Origin: Callaeas wilsoni
Lineage: Eukaryota; Chordata; Aves; Passeriformes; Callaeidae
Assembly: GCA_013398955.1 (NCBI GenBank)
Contig: VWPU01019139.1
Coordinates: 1-64,000 of the forward strand
Direction: 5' to 3'
DNA length: 64,000 nt
The notes beneath the pieces were generated by a model. It was not told the DNA's origin. It made no database searches and saw nothing but the letters and a program-made list of their open reading frames with translations. Below are positions 42,017-53,900 of the stretch, in pieces; position 1 is the first letter of the stretch, and every line of letters starts with the position of its first letter. The position numbers were made by a program, and so were the translations under genes.

Positions 42017-45000
42017 AAAAGGCAGGAAAATAAAAAAGGAAAATTAGTCTCTCAGGGACAAACAAATCAAACCAGCAACCTCTGCTACATCTCATGGCCT
42101 GCTTAAACACATGGCCTGGACTAGAACATTTGCTGCAACCATTTAGTGGCCCATGCTTGTCCCAGATTCATCTTATGAACTGGAAAAAGCAATTTGTCTG
42201 CCCATGTGTCCTGAAGTACTGATATTTGTTAAATCCACTGCTTTGAAAGCCCTAGATTTGAACTACTGGATATGCAGAGAGAGAAGCAAATAAAGCTGGC
42301 TGTGATATGTGTTTCATCTGGGTAATATCCTGGTAAGAAGGAATTTATTACCTTTATGTCTTAAGGCCAGGCAAACCTCATGGGGTCAGTCATAAAGTAG
42401 AATGAGGCAGGAGAAAAGTTTGAGAAAGGAGACCCAGAAATCCTCTTTGCCCGTAGAAGTCTCTTAGTTCTTCCTTTTCAGAGTTTCTACTTCAGGCCAT
42501 GCTGTCAGATCCACCATCTGTCTGGCACTTCAGCTGCTCCTCTGTTTTGGTGCCAGGCTGCTGCCCACTGCCCTTGGCACTGCAGGGAGCCCTGCTGCCT
42601 TGACTCTGGGGTGCCAGCGCGGAGCCTGTGGTGCCCATGGCTGCCGAGGGTGACCACAGCACTTGCCTTTGTGCTCTGTTCTCTTTTTCAGAATATAATC
42701 TTCCTTATCTGAAAATCGATTACAGTAAAAAGCACAGACTGATACCAAGTTATCAATGACAGGAGCTATGCAAGTGTCACCAGTGAACCGCAGTTACCAG
42801 TAAAAGAAGACAAGCACAAGGTACACGGAGGGCATTTAAAACCACAATACCTAGGGGTATTTCTAAATTTCAAAAAAAAAAAAAAATTCACACTGAAATT
42901 GCAAAATTATGCATTTCATTGTGTTAATTCTGCCCAACTGGCAGTGCCTAAAGAACTGTGACATTATCTGTTAGCTTCAGGGACGCTGGTGGGGTAAGCA
43001 GAGCAGTGGAGCTTTGGTATACCTGCTCGGTGTGGCAGGGTCTTTGGGATGGTGGGTGAGGAGGGGGCCCTGCACCTCTGTGTCTGTCTGCCCTGTGCTG
43101 GCCTCGGTGCTGCTGCGTGGGGCAGACACGGGAGCGACCAGTGCAATGTGCAGGTCAGCAGCTGCTGCCTGGCTGCCGTCCTGTCATGTTAGTCCTTCAT
43201 GTTTGAAGCAGGGGGAGAAACTGGAGCACATGAGGATCAAAAGCTTTGTGGGGTCCAGTGCCTTTTGTGGGGAGCTTGGAGTGAAATCACAGAAATCTTC
43301 CAGAAGATTGGTTCATTTTTAATGATCTAGGACTATAATTCATCTGTTTAATTTAACCTGAGTGACATAATAGCTTCCATTTGGACTTATTACCAGCAGA
43401 GCAGTCAGTCAGTTGGAAGCAGACCTAGGGCAGGGCATTTTGTCATTATTTTAAATTTTCTCTATCTGACAAATTTGAAGGTCTTGAAAAGACTGAAGCC
43501 ATTGTAAAGGATAGAGCATAAGAGAATAGGTCACACAGTGTGTTAAAGAATGAAAATTAATTCATTCTTTCCTCTGTTGAGTAAGCAGCTGTACTTTGGT
43601 CCCTGTGATCCATGAAATAAGCTGTCAGAGAAATAGGAAATGTGCCATATTTGAACTTCACTCATTGATTCTGTTCTGATCCAAGGTGCAATATTAAAAT
43701 GCAGTATGGTTGGTGAAGAATCTGCAGCAGTGACAGCAGCTAGGCCCAGCTTACCAGTTGTCTGGGCCTATTTGTAATTAAATTATTCAGTGCTTTACAA
43801 TGCTGGGACTCATTTACTTAGGTCATGTGGTCACAGCCAGCTAACAGGAGAAATTTCACAAAACCAACATTTTTTTGTTTTCAATAAAACCAAAGGCTGC
43901 AGAAGAGGCTCACAGTTCTATAATTTTATTCCCTTTAATCTGGAAAAATATCTTGCAGGCAATTCAGAAAATCTTACAGTAATCAGTGTAAGAATGGGTA
44001 GCAGAGAATTCTAGAATATGGGATTATTAAAGGAAGCATGTCAGGCCAATTAATGCCTGCAGCTTAGATAGACCTAGCTCTGAAATTAAATAGAGGACAT
44101 TCCCATTATTCTCCAAAAACTACACCTGGTTTCATTTCTTGTAACAGAACACACCTTCCTTTACACACCAATTCCCAAGTAAAAAAATTAACCTTGTTAT
44201 GCGGTCCTCAAGTAGCATCCAGAGGACTGCCTGCAACTATGATTTGCCATGTTAAGTCTGTTTTATCCATGCTGAAGTGTCTTTTGCTTCTTTGGTGAGT
44301 GCTTAAAAGTTTTATTAACTAAAACATCATTTTTACTGCCTTTGCTTTATTTGCCTTAAAATTGTGATTCATAAAGATGGATTTTTACAATTAAGGTAGA
44401 AATGAGAAATAACCCCCTACATATAATTTAAAAATGTTGAAATTACAGACACTATCTAACTTCTGTTTTAAATCACAGGAACAAACTGTTCCCCATTAGC
44501 AGCCCTAATTAAATCCATTTTTCTGTGTGTCTTTGGTAAATTCCATTTTAGTAAAGCTGTATTAAACTCTCTTTTATTTCCTCTTGCTTTGCAGAATTCT
44601 CTGTTTGAGACGAATAAGAGGTTGAATATGGTATGTGATGGCTCCGTAGACTTCAAAGATATAACATGAACAAATACATTGTTCTGGAGAGCTGGTATAA
44701 GAACACTGCTGAGGATTTAGAAGCATTCCAACTACCAGACAGGCAGGAGCAGGACCATCCTGGCCTGCGGGGTTTATATGTGATGCAAGAATGGGCAAAC
44801 ATTTGGGTAGCAAAGAGGCTGTGAAAAGGTGAAGGAGGCTTGGAGAAGAGGAGGAGAGGAGCATGCTAAAGCAAGCAGCATGCTGTTCGCCCCGACGCAG
44901 CACATGGGGGTATTGCACTCCTGAGGTCTGGGACACCACCAGCTGTGTTCTTCTGGTGTTGTCCGAGGCTTTGGGTGAGGAATAAGCAGTTGCATAGGAG

Positions 45001-45726
45001 TGTAGAGAACTTCCAGAGGTTATCTAGATCTGCTTTTCCTCAGTACATGCCATCACATGGAGATGTGTTTTCCACAAGGCTTTGTGTGTGGATGGTAGCA
45101 TCTGTCTGGGTTGTTGTGTTGAACCTGTCTATACCTGTTCCTGCCCACAGATCATAATCTGGCCTGGGTCACTGGTCCTGTGCACAGACAATTTCGTTAG
45201 GGTGATGCTGCCTGGTGACTTAACTAAGCAAGCAGTGCACACACCAGAGAACCCACTTGAAACAGCCACTCATTTTGCAGTCCTTGTTCTTGAAGATTAA
45301 CATACTCCCCAAAACCTGCCTCAGTCCCTGAGGAACGGGCTCTGTCTTGTCCTCCAGCATCTCCATCACTCATTTACTGCAACGATTGGCTTCAGCCTTC
45401 GATTTCCTCTGTGGAGCATATTGGAAAGTAAGAGGCTGAGTTGTAAACATTAATAACAATGAATAATAACAGCACGAGTTCCACAAGCTTTAAGAATCAA
45501 ATGAATCAACAGTCAGGAGGGTTTCATTAATAAATACTTGCTGGAGTTAGATGACAAGGGAGCTAGTGCCAAAGGTGTGTGTATCAGTTAAAGGCACTTA
45601 TCCAGTGTGATCACTTCTTAGCACCTTTGTTTGCCTGATGGATTCCATCCTCTTCTCCACGACCTGCTGCAGAGGGGGCAGGGGCCAGGAGGAGCAGAGG
45701 AATAGGTGGAGTGGACTGCATCAGCC
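42017..45726. other. intergenic, no gene recognised
   Basis: An A15 tract lies near 42871-42885. The block 43320-44600 is AT-rich and free of recognisable repeats. No gene was found. Confidence 0.6.
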
Positions 45727-45832
45727 TGTGTTGGGGTTACATGGCAGGTTTTGGCAGCAGAAGGACTCTGAGGGACTGGCTTCTACGAGAAGATGCTAGA
45801 AACTGCCCCCATGTTGGACAGAGACAATTCTG
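45727..45832 (+). mobile_element. truncated LTR fragment related to the 32.3-kb LTR
   Basis: TGTGTTGGGGTTACATGGCA, GGTTTTGGCAGCAG, GGCTTCTACGAGAAGATGCT and AGAAACTGCCCCCATGTTGG align in order with the first ~100 bases of the LTR type at 32329 (TGTATTGGGTTTGCG..., GCTTCTGTGAGAAGCTGC...). Similarity stops near 45832, so only the 5' end survives or was retained. Confidence 0.7.
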
Positions 45833-48800
45833 CCATTATACTTACAGATAGGAGTTGATTCTTCATGACTCAGGGCAAAAATATTCCCCTTCCAAAGCCA
45901 CCAAAGTAAAAGTGGGAAAGACCTCTTAGGTTACGGTATATTTCCCTCAGGACCAAGCGAGAGTTGCAGGGTAGGGCCATCTGCCTCGTCTTATGCAGCA
46001 TTCTCTTTAGATAAGCTGAGCCTGGGATGGTTTATAACCTTTTATGCAGAGCAAATTCCTGTGCCAAGAGGAGCATCCCTGGTCATTATGCCTTTACTAC
46101 AGCAATAGCAAAAGGAAATGCAGGTTTTCATCAGTCTGGTTTGAAATCCAGTCTAGAGCGATTCTAGTTTAGCTAGGGAGGGTTTGAGGGCCAGCTGCCA
46201 ATGTGTTCATTCATTTCAGGAAAAGACAAGGACAGCTTCTGTAATTATGATTAAAGGAACTATTAACGGCTCATTCAGGTGTTCCTGTTACCATAAAAGC
46301 AGTACTTTTCTCTCTTTGGAATTTGCAGCAAATATGTCATCTGCCTTCGTTGTCTGCACTGCTTGAAGTCAATTTCATGAACTTCCATGTTTTCAACAAT
46401 AAATATTTTTTTGGTAGAAGCCTTGCCCCAAGGCACATGATGGTTATGGAAAGGACAATTGGTTTCAAGAGAAATCACAGAGTTCAAGGGTAAAACAGAA
46501 CTCACTACAGTCGCAAGGAGCAAAACTGGGAGCTGTTGTGCTGAGAATCTGTGCAAGAATTAGACTGCCTGTCAGGAAAAGATGCTTCTCTTATAAAGGC
46601 ATGAGGTTTTACCTCAAAGACAGTGAAGCTCATTCCAGCCTGTCATCTCATTGTGTCCTGCTGCTTTTATGTATTCAAGGGCCTGTGCTCCACTCTCTGA
46701 ACGTGCACCACTCTGCCATGCCTGGCATGTAGGAGTTTTTATCAGGCTCCATAGCACAGGCTAATTGCGCAGCACTGCACTGCAGATACTTGTGCTGAGC
46801 AGGCTTTTGCATGGCTAGTTTGGCCAGGACAAGCATGTTACACTGCTGGGCTACCCCTGGGCGAGTGTGGAGAATATATCATAGTAACAGACCTAAGCCC
46901 TTTGCATATGTGTGTCCATGACTAATTGTGAGCATGTGTGGCACCTGCGCAGCCTGGCACCTGCTGGTTCAGATGAACTTTCACGGTACAGGATGAGTGC
47001 AGATTGGCACTTGCTTTCTGACAAGCTATTTTCTCTTACTGCTTGTTGGCTTTCGTCTTGAATCTGTGGTTTGGTATGCCTGTTGCCAGATTCCACTGAC
47101 TACTCCACTTGGCATCAGAAATGTCTTTACGAAGAGGACAGGGTGCTTGGCGGCCTCAGAGCCCTCTATCTTATTCCTCTCTAGCTGCTGGGCCTCCTTG
47201 CCTTTCCAGGTTTCAGAGACTATGGAGAGGTGCTGTATAAAAACTTGTAAAGTACCATGTGATGGTTTGTCTTTGTAGAAGTGCTGTTTCTGAGCAGCAA
47301 AGAACACCCAATGGTCTCATTTTTGTCCTTGATCATACATGGGTGTCTTTATTTCTTGAGCACCATTGAGACCCCTTCAAATTGCTCCTTTGAGTCCTAT
47401 TGCTCTGCTTTATAACAAAGTCCACCTGACAGTTGGTATCAAAACAGCTTATACAAGATGAAAGTGCTTCTCCTTCTGTGGTAAAGCTCTGGCCACTGTC
47501 ATTTGAGTGCCATGGTGGCAGGTGATCTCAGCATGTGCAAGGGTACTGTGCCTACAGCACTGTCAGCTTGGGTTTTGTTGTTTTAACTCTGCAGTTGCTC
47601 TGACCTCACAGGTTGGACAGCTGGGTCCACTCGCCCAGGTAGATCTGTGATCAGAAAATCCATGAACGCTCCTGGTGTGTGCCTTACAGCAGCAGAAGTT
47701 CCAAGCTCCGGACAGAGCCAATTTGCAGAGTTCTGACCAGTCACTGCCATTAGGCCTTCTTGTTCCACTTCCCTGATGGGTCAGGCTGTGAGGTGCATTG
47801 CTGGCTGTGGCAATGGTGCTTTACATTGTGTCTGAGGCTGTGCTGCAGGCTGGATGGAGAGGATATCCCTGCTCTAGCCCTCCCTAACCTACCAGCTGCA
47901 TATAGCTGCTTTTTCCTATTTCAGGTGCAGGTAACTTGATCCTGCACCAACACTAATGCTGTAAAGGCTGACAGACTGCCAAAATTGTTATGTAAATGAA
48001 ATAATAGCAATAATAGTAATAATTTATGAATTCAGCTAGAAATACAGCCTGTTCAGTCTGTTCTGGAACTTGCATTTGCTCTTTTGCTGTGATGAGCTGG
48101 TACCAGGATTACCATTACCATTGGCTCTGTGGCGTGCCATGATGGACAACTCTAAGGGCAGGTCATAGCCCCACCGCTCTGGCACTGTACAGGCTATGTT
48201 CCTAACATTTCTGGGCACTTACTGCTGTATTGTGTTGGTGGGTCTGTTATGTCTTGCTCTAGCAGCAGTCTGTTGGGTTTCACTCTTCACGTACAGTCTA
48301 TTTTGTAATCTTCTCAAGATCCATGTAAGGAGATCTTCACTCTTTTTTTCCAGTGCATATTTGGAGTTTTGAAAGGTATAGTCCCTGTGTGTTGGTAACA
48401 CAACAGAAGGTCACTGGGGAAGGCCAAAGCTGTTCCTGGCTCACAAGAATACGAAGTCATGGAGGAGCCCTGGAATGTATAGTTTCAGTTAAAAGTGACA
48501 AATGCAGATATGAATTATAAAATCTGCTAGTGTGGGGCTGCCATAATGAACTGTCACATTCTTCGCAAAATGAATTCCTATTAAAAAAACTAATATTAAA
48601 AGCAAAGGAGATTCTAAAATGGTGGGAACTGAGAGGAAGGAGAGAACAGAGTATTGATCACCCACACCAGTCATGTCTGTTTCTATTTAGAAATACAAAA
48701 AACAGATCAATGAATTAATGATTCAGTGTCAAAAGGGGGCCTAGAAGGAGCAAGTCTGTGCAAGTCATGTGACTTTGCTGGTAAGAAGGCGGCAGTGGGA

Positions 48801-48985
48801 GAGGGGCAGATTGGCAGTGGTTACAAAGCCCCAGCACAGACAGGACAGGGAGAGGATGGATCAGGTTTTAGCTCATTCATTATTCATCCAGCCACATGCA
48901 GATGTAATTCTGGCAGTAGATTTCCCTAGGATTGTTGCCAAGGGGCATGTGCTTCTGGGCAGGGAGCTTAGGTTTGATTTCTGGT
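45833..48985. other. intergenic, no gene recognised
   Basis: Unique-looking sequence with frames under 100 codons. Nothing recognised. Confidence 0.6.
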
Positions 48986-49065
48986 GCTGATTGAATGCAT
49001 GGCCTTGGGAAAGTTATTTGACCTCTGCGTGGATCATTTTATCAAAAACCAAAATGAGCACAAGG
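48986..49065 (+). repeat. MIR SINE relic
   Basis: GGCCTTGGGAAAGTTATTTG, ACCTCTGCGTGG and a decayed 'tctgtaaaatgag' segment (CCAAAATGAGCAC) follow the MIR core in sense order. A short upstream piece (TAGGTTTGATTTCTGGTGCT) fits the preceding MIR region. Confidence 0.65.
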
Positions 49066-50279
49066 AAAATATCAATTTACATACTCACTAGAAGTCTAAA
49101 TTCAACTAGAAAGGCAGTCAAGAGATTCTGAGAGGAAATGTAGAAAATATTTGAGAATTCAGTGTGTAAGTCATGGAGGGTGTTTTGAAAAATCCTATTG
49201 AACCATATGGCGTAGAACCACAGCACTTGTATGCTACCAGCATTAACATATCAGGTGTATAAAAGGACATTCTGAGTTAGCTGTGCATATTGTTGTCACC
49301 TGGGAACTGATCCATCCTCCGTGTCGTCTATGTTTTGAGGTGATAGAACCATCTCAAAGGTTGTACTTGATGTAGAGTGATAGTGCTTTGTTTTGTGTAT
49401 GCACACACACAGTGCTCTAATTGCTGTTCAGTATTCTACATAAAGCTCCTTGAAATGTTTTCAGTAAGATGAAGTAACTTGTAAAATCATGATTCAGTAA
49501 ATCAGGATTCTTGCCTATGTGTAGCCAGTCACTTGTTTCACGTCTTCTTCCCATCTCGCACTGGACTGGTGTAATCTGTGTAAACTGTTCTCTGCCCATG
49601 GTGTCTTGCTTGTGCCTGAGCTCACAGTGCTGCTGTTCACACCTTCCTGTGTCCATACTGCAACACTTTCACACACGTACAATTAAAAGGCAAAATTTAA
49701 ATTAATTGTGTTAGCAAAATGGTTTTAAAACACTCTAGAGAAAGTTCTGTCATCTTGACAGATGAAGATAGTGCTACAAAATGAATTTTGTTGACAAAAT
49801 AATTTCAGGGTGTTGATAAAATGGGTTTTGTCTTCAGAGTGAAAAATACTGGACTGACACATACTATTGTCCTTAAAAGTGTTTTTTCAGCTGTCAGTCA
49901 ATTATTTCCTTTTTGGGTCAGCCAATGGTCATTCTTCATATCTGAAAAAACTTTCGTGAAAGATAGCATAAAGCTCTGAAGGACAAAATAATTGCACTGT
50001 GATTTCTTGCTTTCAAACTGAAACTAGATTTGTCACTAGGATGAGCAAGGATTGGTCCCTGTGAAATGCAAAAAGGTGGGAAACTGTGGTGGAGGTTTGA
50101 TACACTGTGAAGGAAAGAGGGTGAGGTGGGAACTGGGCTTCTGGAAACAGCTGTTTGTTTGAACACATATCATTAGACTACTTGGATGCACTGCAAGCTT
50201 TTCAGTAGGTTTCCTGCCGATTTCAGGAGCCATTGGCATGCGCTCAGAAGTCTCATTTTTTCCTTCCATTATGTTTCAC
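49066..50279. other. intergenic, no gene recognised
   Basis: AT-rich unique-looking sequence without a supported gene. Confidence 0.6.
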
Positions 50280-50910
50280 TTCTTGAGCACAAGGGAAGGG
50301 ACACGTAGTGCTCTCTGTGGGGTGGTGCGGGCAGCTGGTGGCGGGCCCCCGAGATGGACTGGGGCTGCCGTTGCCCAGCTGCCCAGTGCAGGGCTCAAGG
50401 CCTGGGGTTCTGCCACCCCTGTGCCTCCCTGCTGCTGTGGGGCAGGGCCCGGGGGCTCGCCCAGCCCAGGGCTGGCGGCAGCAGGTGTCCACCAAGAGCT
50501 GGAGGTGGGGGCCAGCAGCAGCAGGTCTCTGGTGGCTGCTGGACCTGGGTGTGGGGGCCCACTCCTGGGTGGCCCCACTCGGTCACAGTTGCTCTGTTCT
50601 GCTCCACCAGGGGCTTCCTGTGGGTCCTTACCCCCACTGAGTTAATGCTGGCCCCTCCACCTGCCACGGTACCTGGCTGACTCTTCTCACTGTGGCCAGA
50701 AATCATCTCTCCCACTTTTGGGACAAGGCAGCCCAGAGGCCATGAGCCCTGGGCAGAGCAGAGCAGGATGGGCAGAGGGTCCTCACTCTCTGTTACCTGA
50801 GGTGCCATGGCAAGGCAGAGTCTGAGGAGCAGAGTCTCGGGAGAGGCGTCTGTCGCTGCGCTCAGGAGCTGCGGCTGCACCGGCTGTGGATGCTGAGACT
50901 TTGCATCCAT
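50280..50910. other. GC-rich island of unknown nature
   Basis: About 630 bases that are much richer in G and C than their surroundings, with CAGCAG and GGGGCC-like stretches. Long frames occur on both strands (up to 171 codons on the minus strand at 50395-50910, 135 on the plus at 50238-50645), which is what high GC alone would give. No domain was recognised. It could be a decayed exon, a repeat or a regulatory island. Confidence 0.35.
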
Positions 50911-53900
50911 ATTTCCTAGGGTGACCTGGTGACATCAACAACAATGTGCCTCTGGAGCACAGGCAGCTGGCATGTCTTGCAGACTCATCAGCAGGCTCCG
51001 GGTTCAGTCTTAAAAATACATACATTAAAAAAAAAGTCAGTGTCCTTTCAACAGCTCCCAGGAACACTGGGCCCATTATCATGACACCTGTATCAGATCA
51101 AGTTCAGAAAACCAGTGTCAAATCTGATAAGATTTTATTTTTTTAGTTACTGGACCAAAATCTAGCCTGGTGCAGCCCCAGGAAAAGTTACTGGGGTTAT
51201 AGTCAGAGTAGTTAGAGTCAGTATAATTTCAGTCACTAAGTTCCTGGTGCTGCTTCTCCTAGATGCTGTTTTGGGTCAGGATCTCTTGGAATCTCTAGCC
51301 ATTCTCCTGCTTCTCAGGAGGAGGAGGTGCCAACTTTTTTTCTGAAACCAAGTGGTTTCTTGCTTGGATCTTGGGTTCAAAAGACACATCCCCTTTTGTC
51401 CTGTATCACAGAAAAGGAAGGAACAGAATCTTGTGTTATGTATGAACTGGGCTCTTCTGGGATTTTGTGGAAGCCTGAACTCAAGGAGATAATCTTGTGA
51501 TGAGGCAATGATGCTTCATTGCCAGGTTGTATTCTTTTTTCTTCTTTATCAATCCTGGCATAACTCATTACATTAAAGCAGAAGTGACCTTGCTGGAACA
51601 GGTAATCTTCGTCATTTGAGGGTGCCACTCCCACAAGTCACTGCAATGACACTTAACAGCTCCTTAATATGTGGAACATCTGTTCTTCATTTTTGCAATC
51701 ATCAATGATCTTCCTCATTATCTTCCCTTACCAGTGCCTACCTAAGCCATCCATACCTGGCAGAACATTTAAACTTTTTCACTTCTGGCTAGATGGGGTT
51801 CTGAAATGGCTGACAAGATAAAAAGCAATCAAATCTATAAATTATCTGACATCCCAGTTAGAACTGGTGTGTGAGAATGAACTAATGGTAGGTAGTGGCA
51901 CTGGCTAATGAATTAACAAAAACACAGTTTCTCCTTTGGAATTAGAATAGCAGAGGTGCTAATATCATCTATTATACCTTCAGTTTTGCTGTTAAGAGGG
52001 ACTGTCCTTTGCTTTACAAACAGTCAGATCAAAACCCTTCCAAGCTGCACACAGCAGAGCCTTTTAAAACAGTCTAAAAAATAGGAGAGCCCTCAGTGAT
52101 CATCTTGTGGAGCTGTGCCATAAACAGAGCTTGCTGTCTGCGTGAGTAGGTGCTCATAGCAGCAGCACACAGTGTCCTTGGGCATTGTTTCAGGAGATGT
52201 GGGGGCAGGGATGGGCTACCAGAGGCCCCAGAGGGCCATGAGCTCTGGCTATGTCATACTGAAGGGCAGCCCCAGCACTGTCTGCCTGGGCACTTCCACA
52301 GCTTGTGTCAGGGACCTTGTCATGGGCAGAATGTGCCTCGAGTGACAGAAGAGCCATGTTTGGTTTAGGATGGCAGGGAAATATGATACAGCCATTCCTC
52401 ATGAGAGCTGGGGTGTCTGCATATAATTTGTTGATTGAACTTCAGTAGAGCTGCGCTTTCCTCTTCCGTGCTGTCTGCTTTTGTAAGCAGATACCAGTCT
52501 GGCTTCTCCCTGCTGGGCATGGGGGACAGGGAGGACCAGGGCACACTTACTGATCTGCCTTCAGTTCACATCTGCCTTTTCGGCTGCTTGGTCCTGTGGT
52601 ACAATCACAACAATGCTAGCATAATGCTTTAAGCCAAATCATTTTTATCGGAACACACAGAGTATTAAAGGTCTGACTGTCTGTGCACACCTACACTGTC
52701 TGTGGCTATTACCCAATAAAGTTGTCAGAGAGAGAAGCATCACAACAAGTCCTTGAACAATACCTCCCCAAGTTTAAACAGAGGAAAATTGCCTCATAAT
52801 TAATTTCTCATCAAAATAACAAAAGTAACAAACTGACTGAATGAATCAGGGTTGCTTCCTACAGACAAGGAAAGGAGCAGGCTTTGTGGCCACAGGCGCT
52901 GGCTCTGGGAGGGCAGCCACTGGCCATGTACATCACTTCTGCAGACCTGGTGAGAACCCTCAGCTGCTACTGACTGCCGTGCCAACAGCATGTGTTGCCT
53001 TTTCCCAGCATTTGACTTTATTCTGAAGAAGAGCGAGAGCCCAGGGTTTTTCCAAGGGCAGGCAGGCCAGGGATTGCCAGACATCCCTGTTCTCTGCTTC
53101 CTGCACAGTGAGAAGTGTTGGCACAATGACAAACCTGGAACCCTGAGCAGGGTTTGCTGGGCTACACTGGTGTTCTCCTGTCTGTAATGGCTGTCAGCAC
53201 CCTTCTCCACCCAGCAATTCTAGGCTTCTTCATTTTCACAGCAGTTCTTGGCCCCAAAAGGAGCTGTAGAAAGTGCTTTGGTTTCCCTGTAGTGATTAGA
53301 AACACGGTGCTTCCTTCATGACATAATTCATTCACGTGCTTCTGAGGCTCCTGCACACTGAGCCTTTTGTATTTCTCACAGTGTGAGTTCCACAATGCTC
53401 CATTTAATGAATGTTATTTGCATTGAAAGGTAAGCAGCTTAAATGCTTTGCTTTCTAGCATCCCTGTCCTGTTAGAACCGTCTCACTCACTCTCAATTGC
53501 ACATTTTGTTACTTGAACATGTTTAGATTGAGAGTTTTTCTCTCCTTCAAATATTTATAGTGATGACTTGTGATGTAATCAATACGGTTTGCAGAATCTC
53601 ACCCTGCTCCATCACATCTTTATTCTTCAGAATGATGTTTGATGCAGTGTTATAGCTAGGACTGAGAAGATAAAGCTGAATTAAAACAAATTGCACATTA
53701 TCTGCTTCCATCCTGTTGCTGGGATTACAGAAGAAGAACAAATGAAATTCTATCAAAGAGGAGCTCTTCTCCCTCCTCCCAAGCAGAGGAGTGGTGGCTG
53801 CTGAGGCAGACTGAGAGCAGTTCTGACAGAAGCCGTGCTGACACAGGGCTCCTCTTCCCTCACCCCTAGCAGATAACCACAGGGCTGTGTGCCAGGCTTC

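Noticed and set aside
43790..44014. Plus frame with FNKTKGC, resembling the FNKTKGFPC motif of heparan sulfate 3-O-sulfotransferases
   Set aside because: The match is a few residues only, the following conserved region is missing, and none of the other sulfotransferase motifs occurs in any nearby frame. A chance match is more likely, even though HS3ST4 is the expected neighbour.
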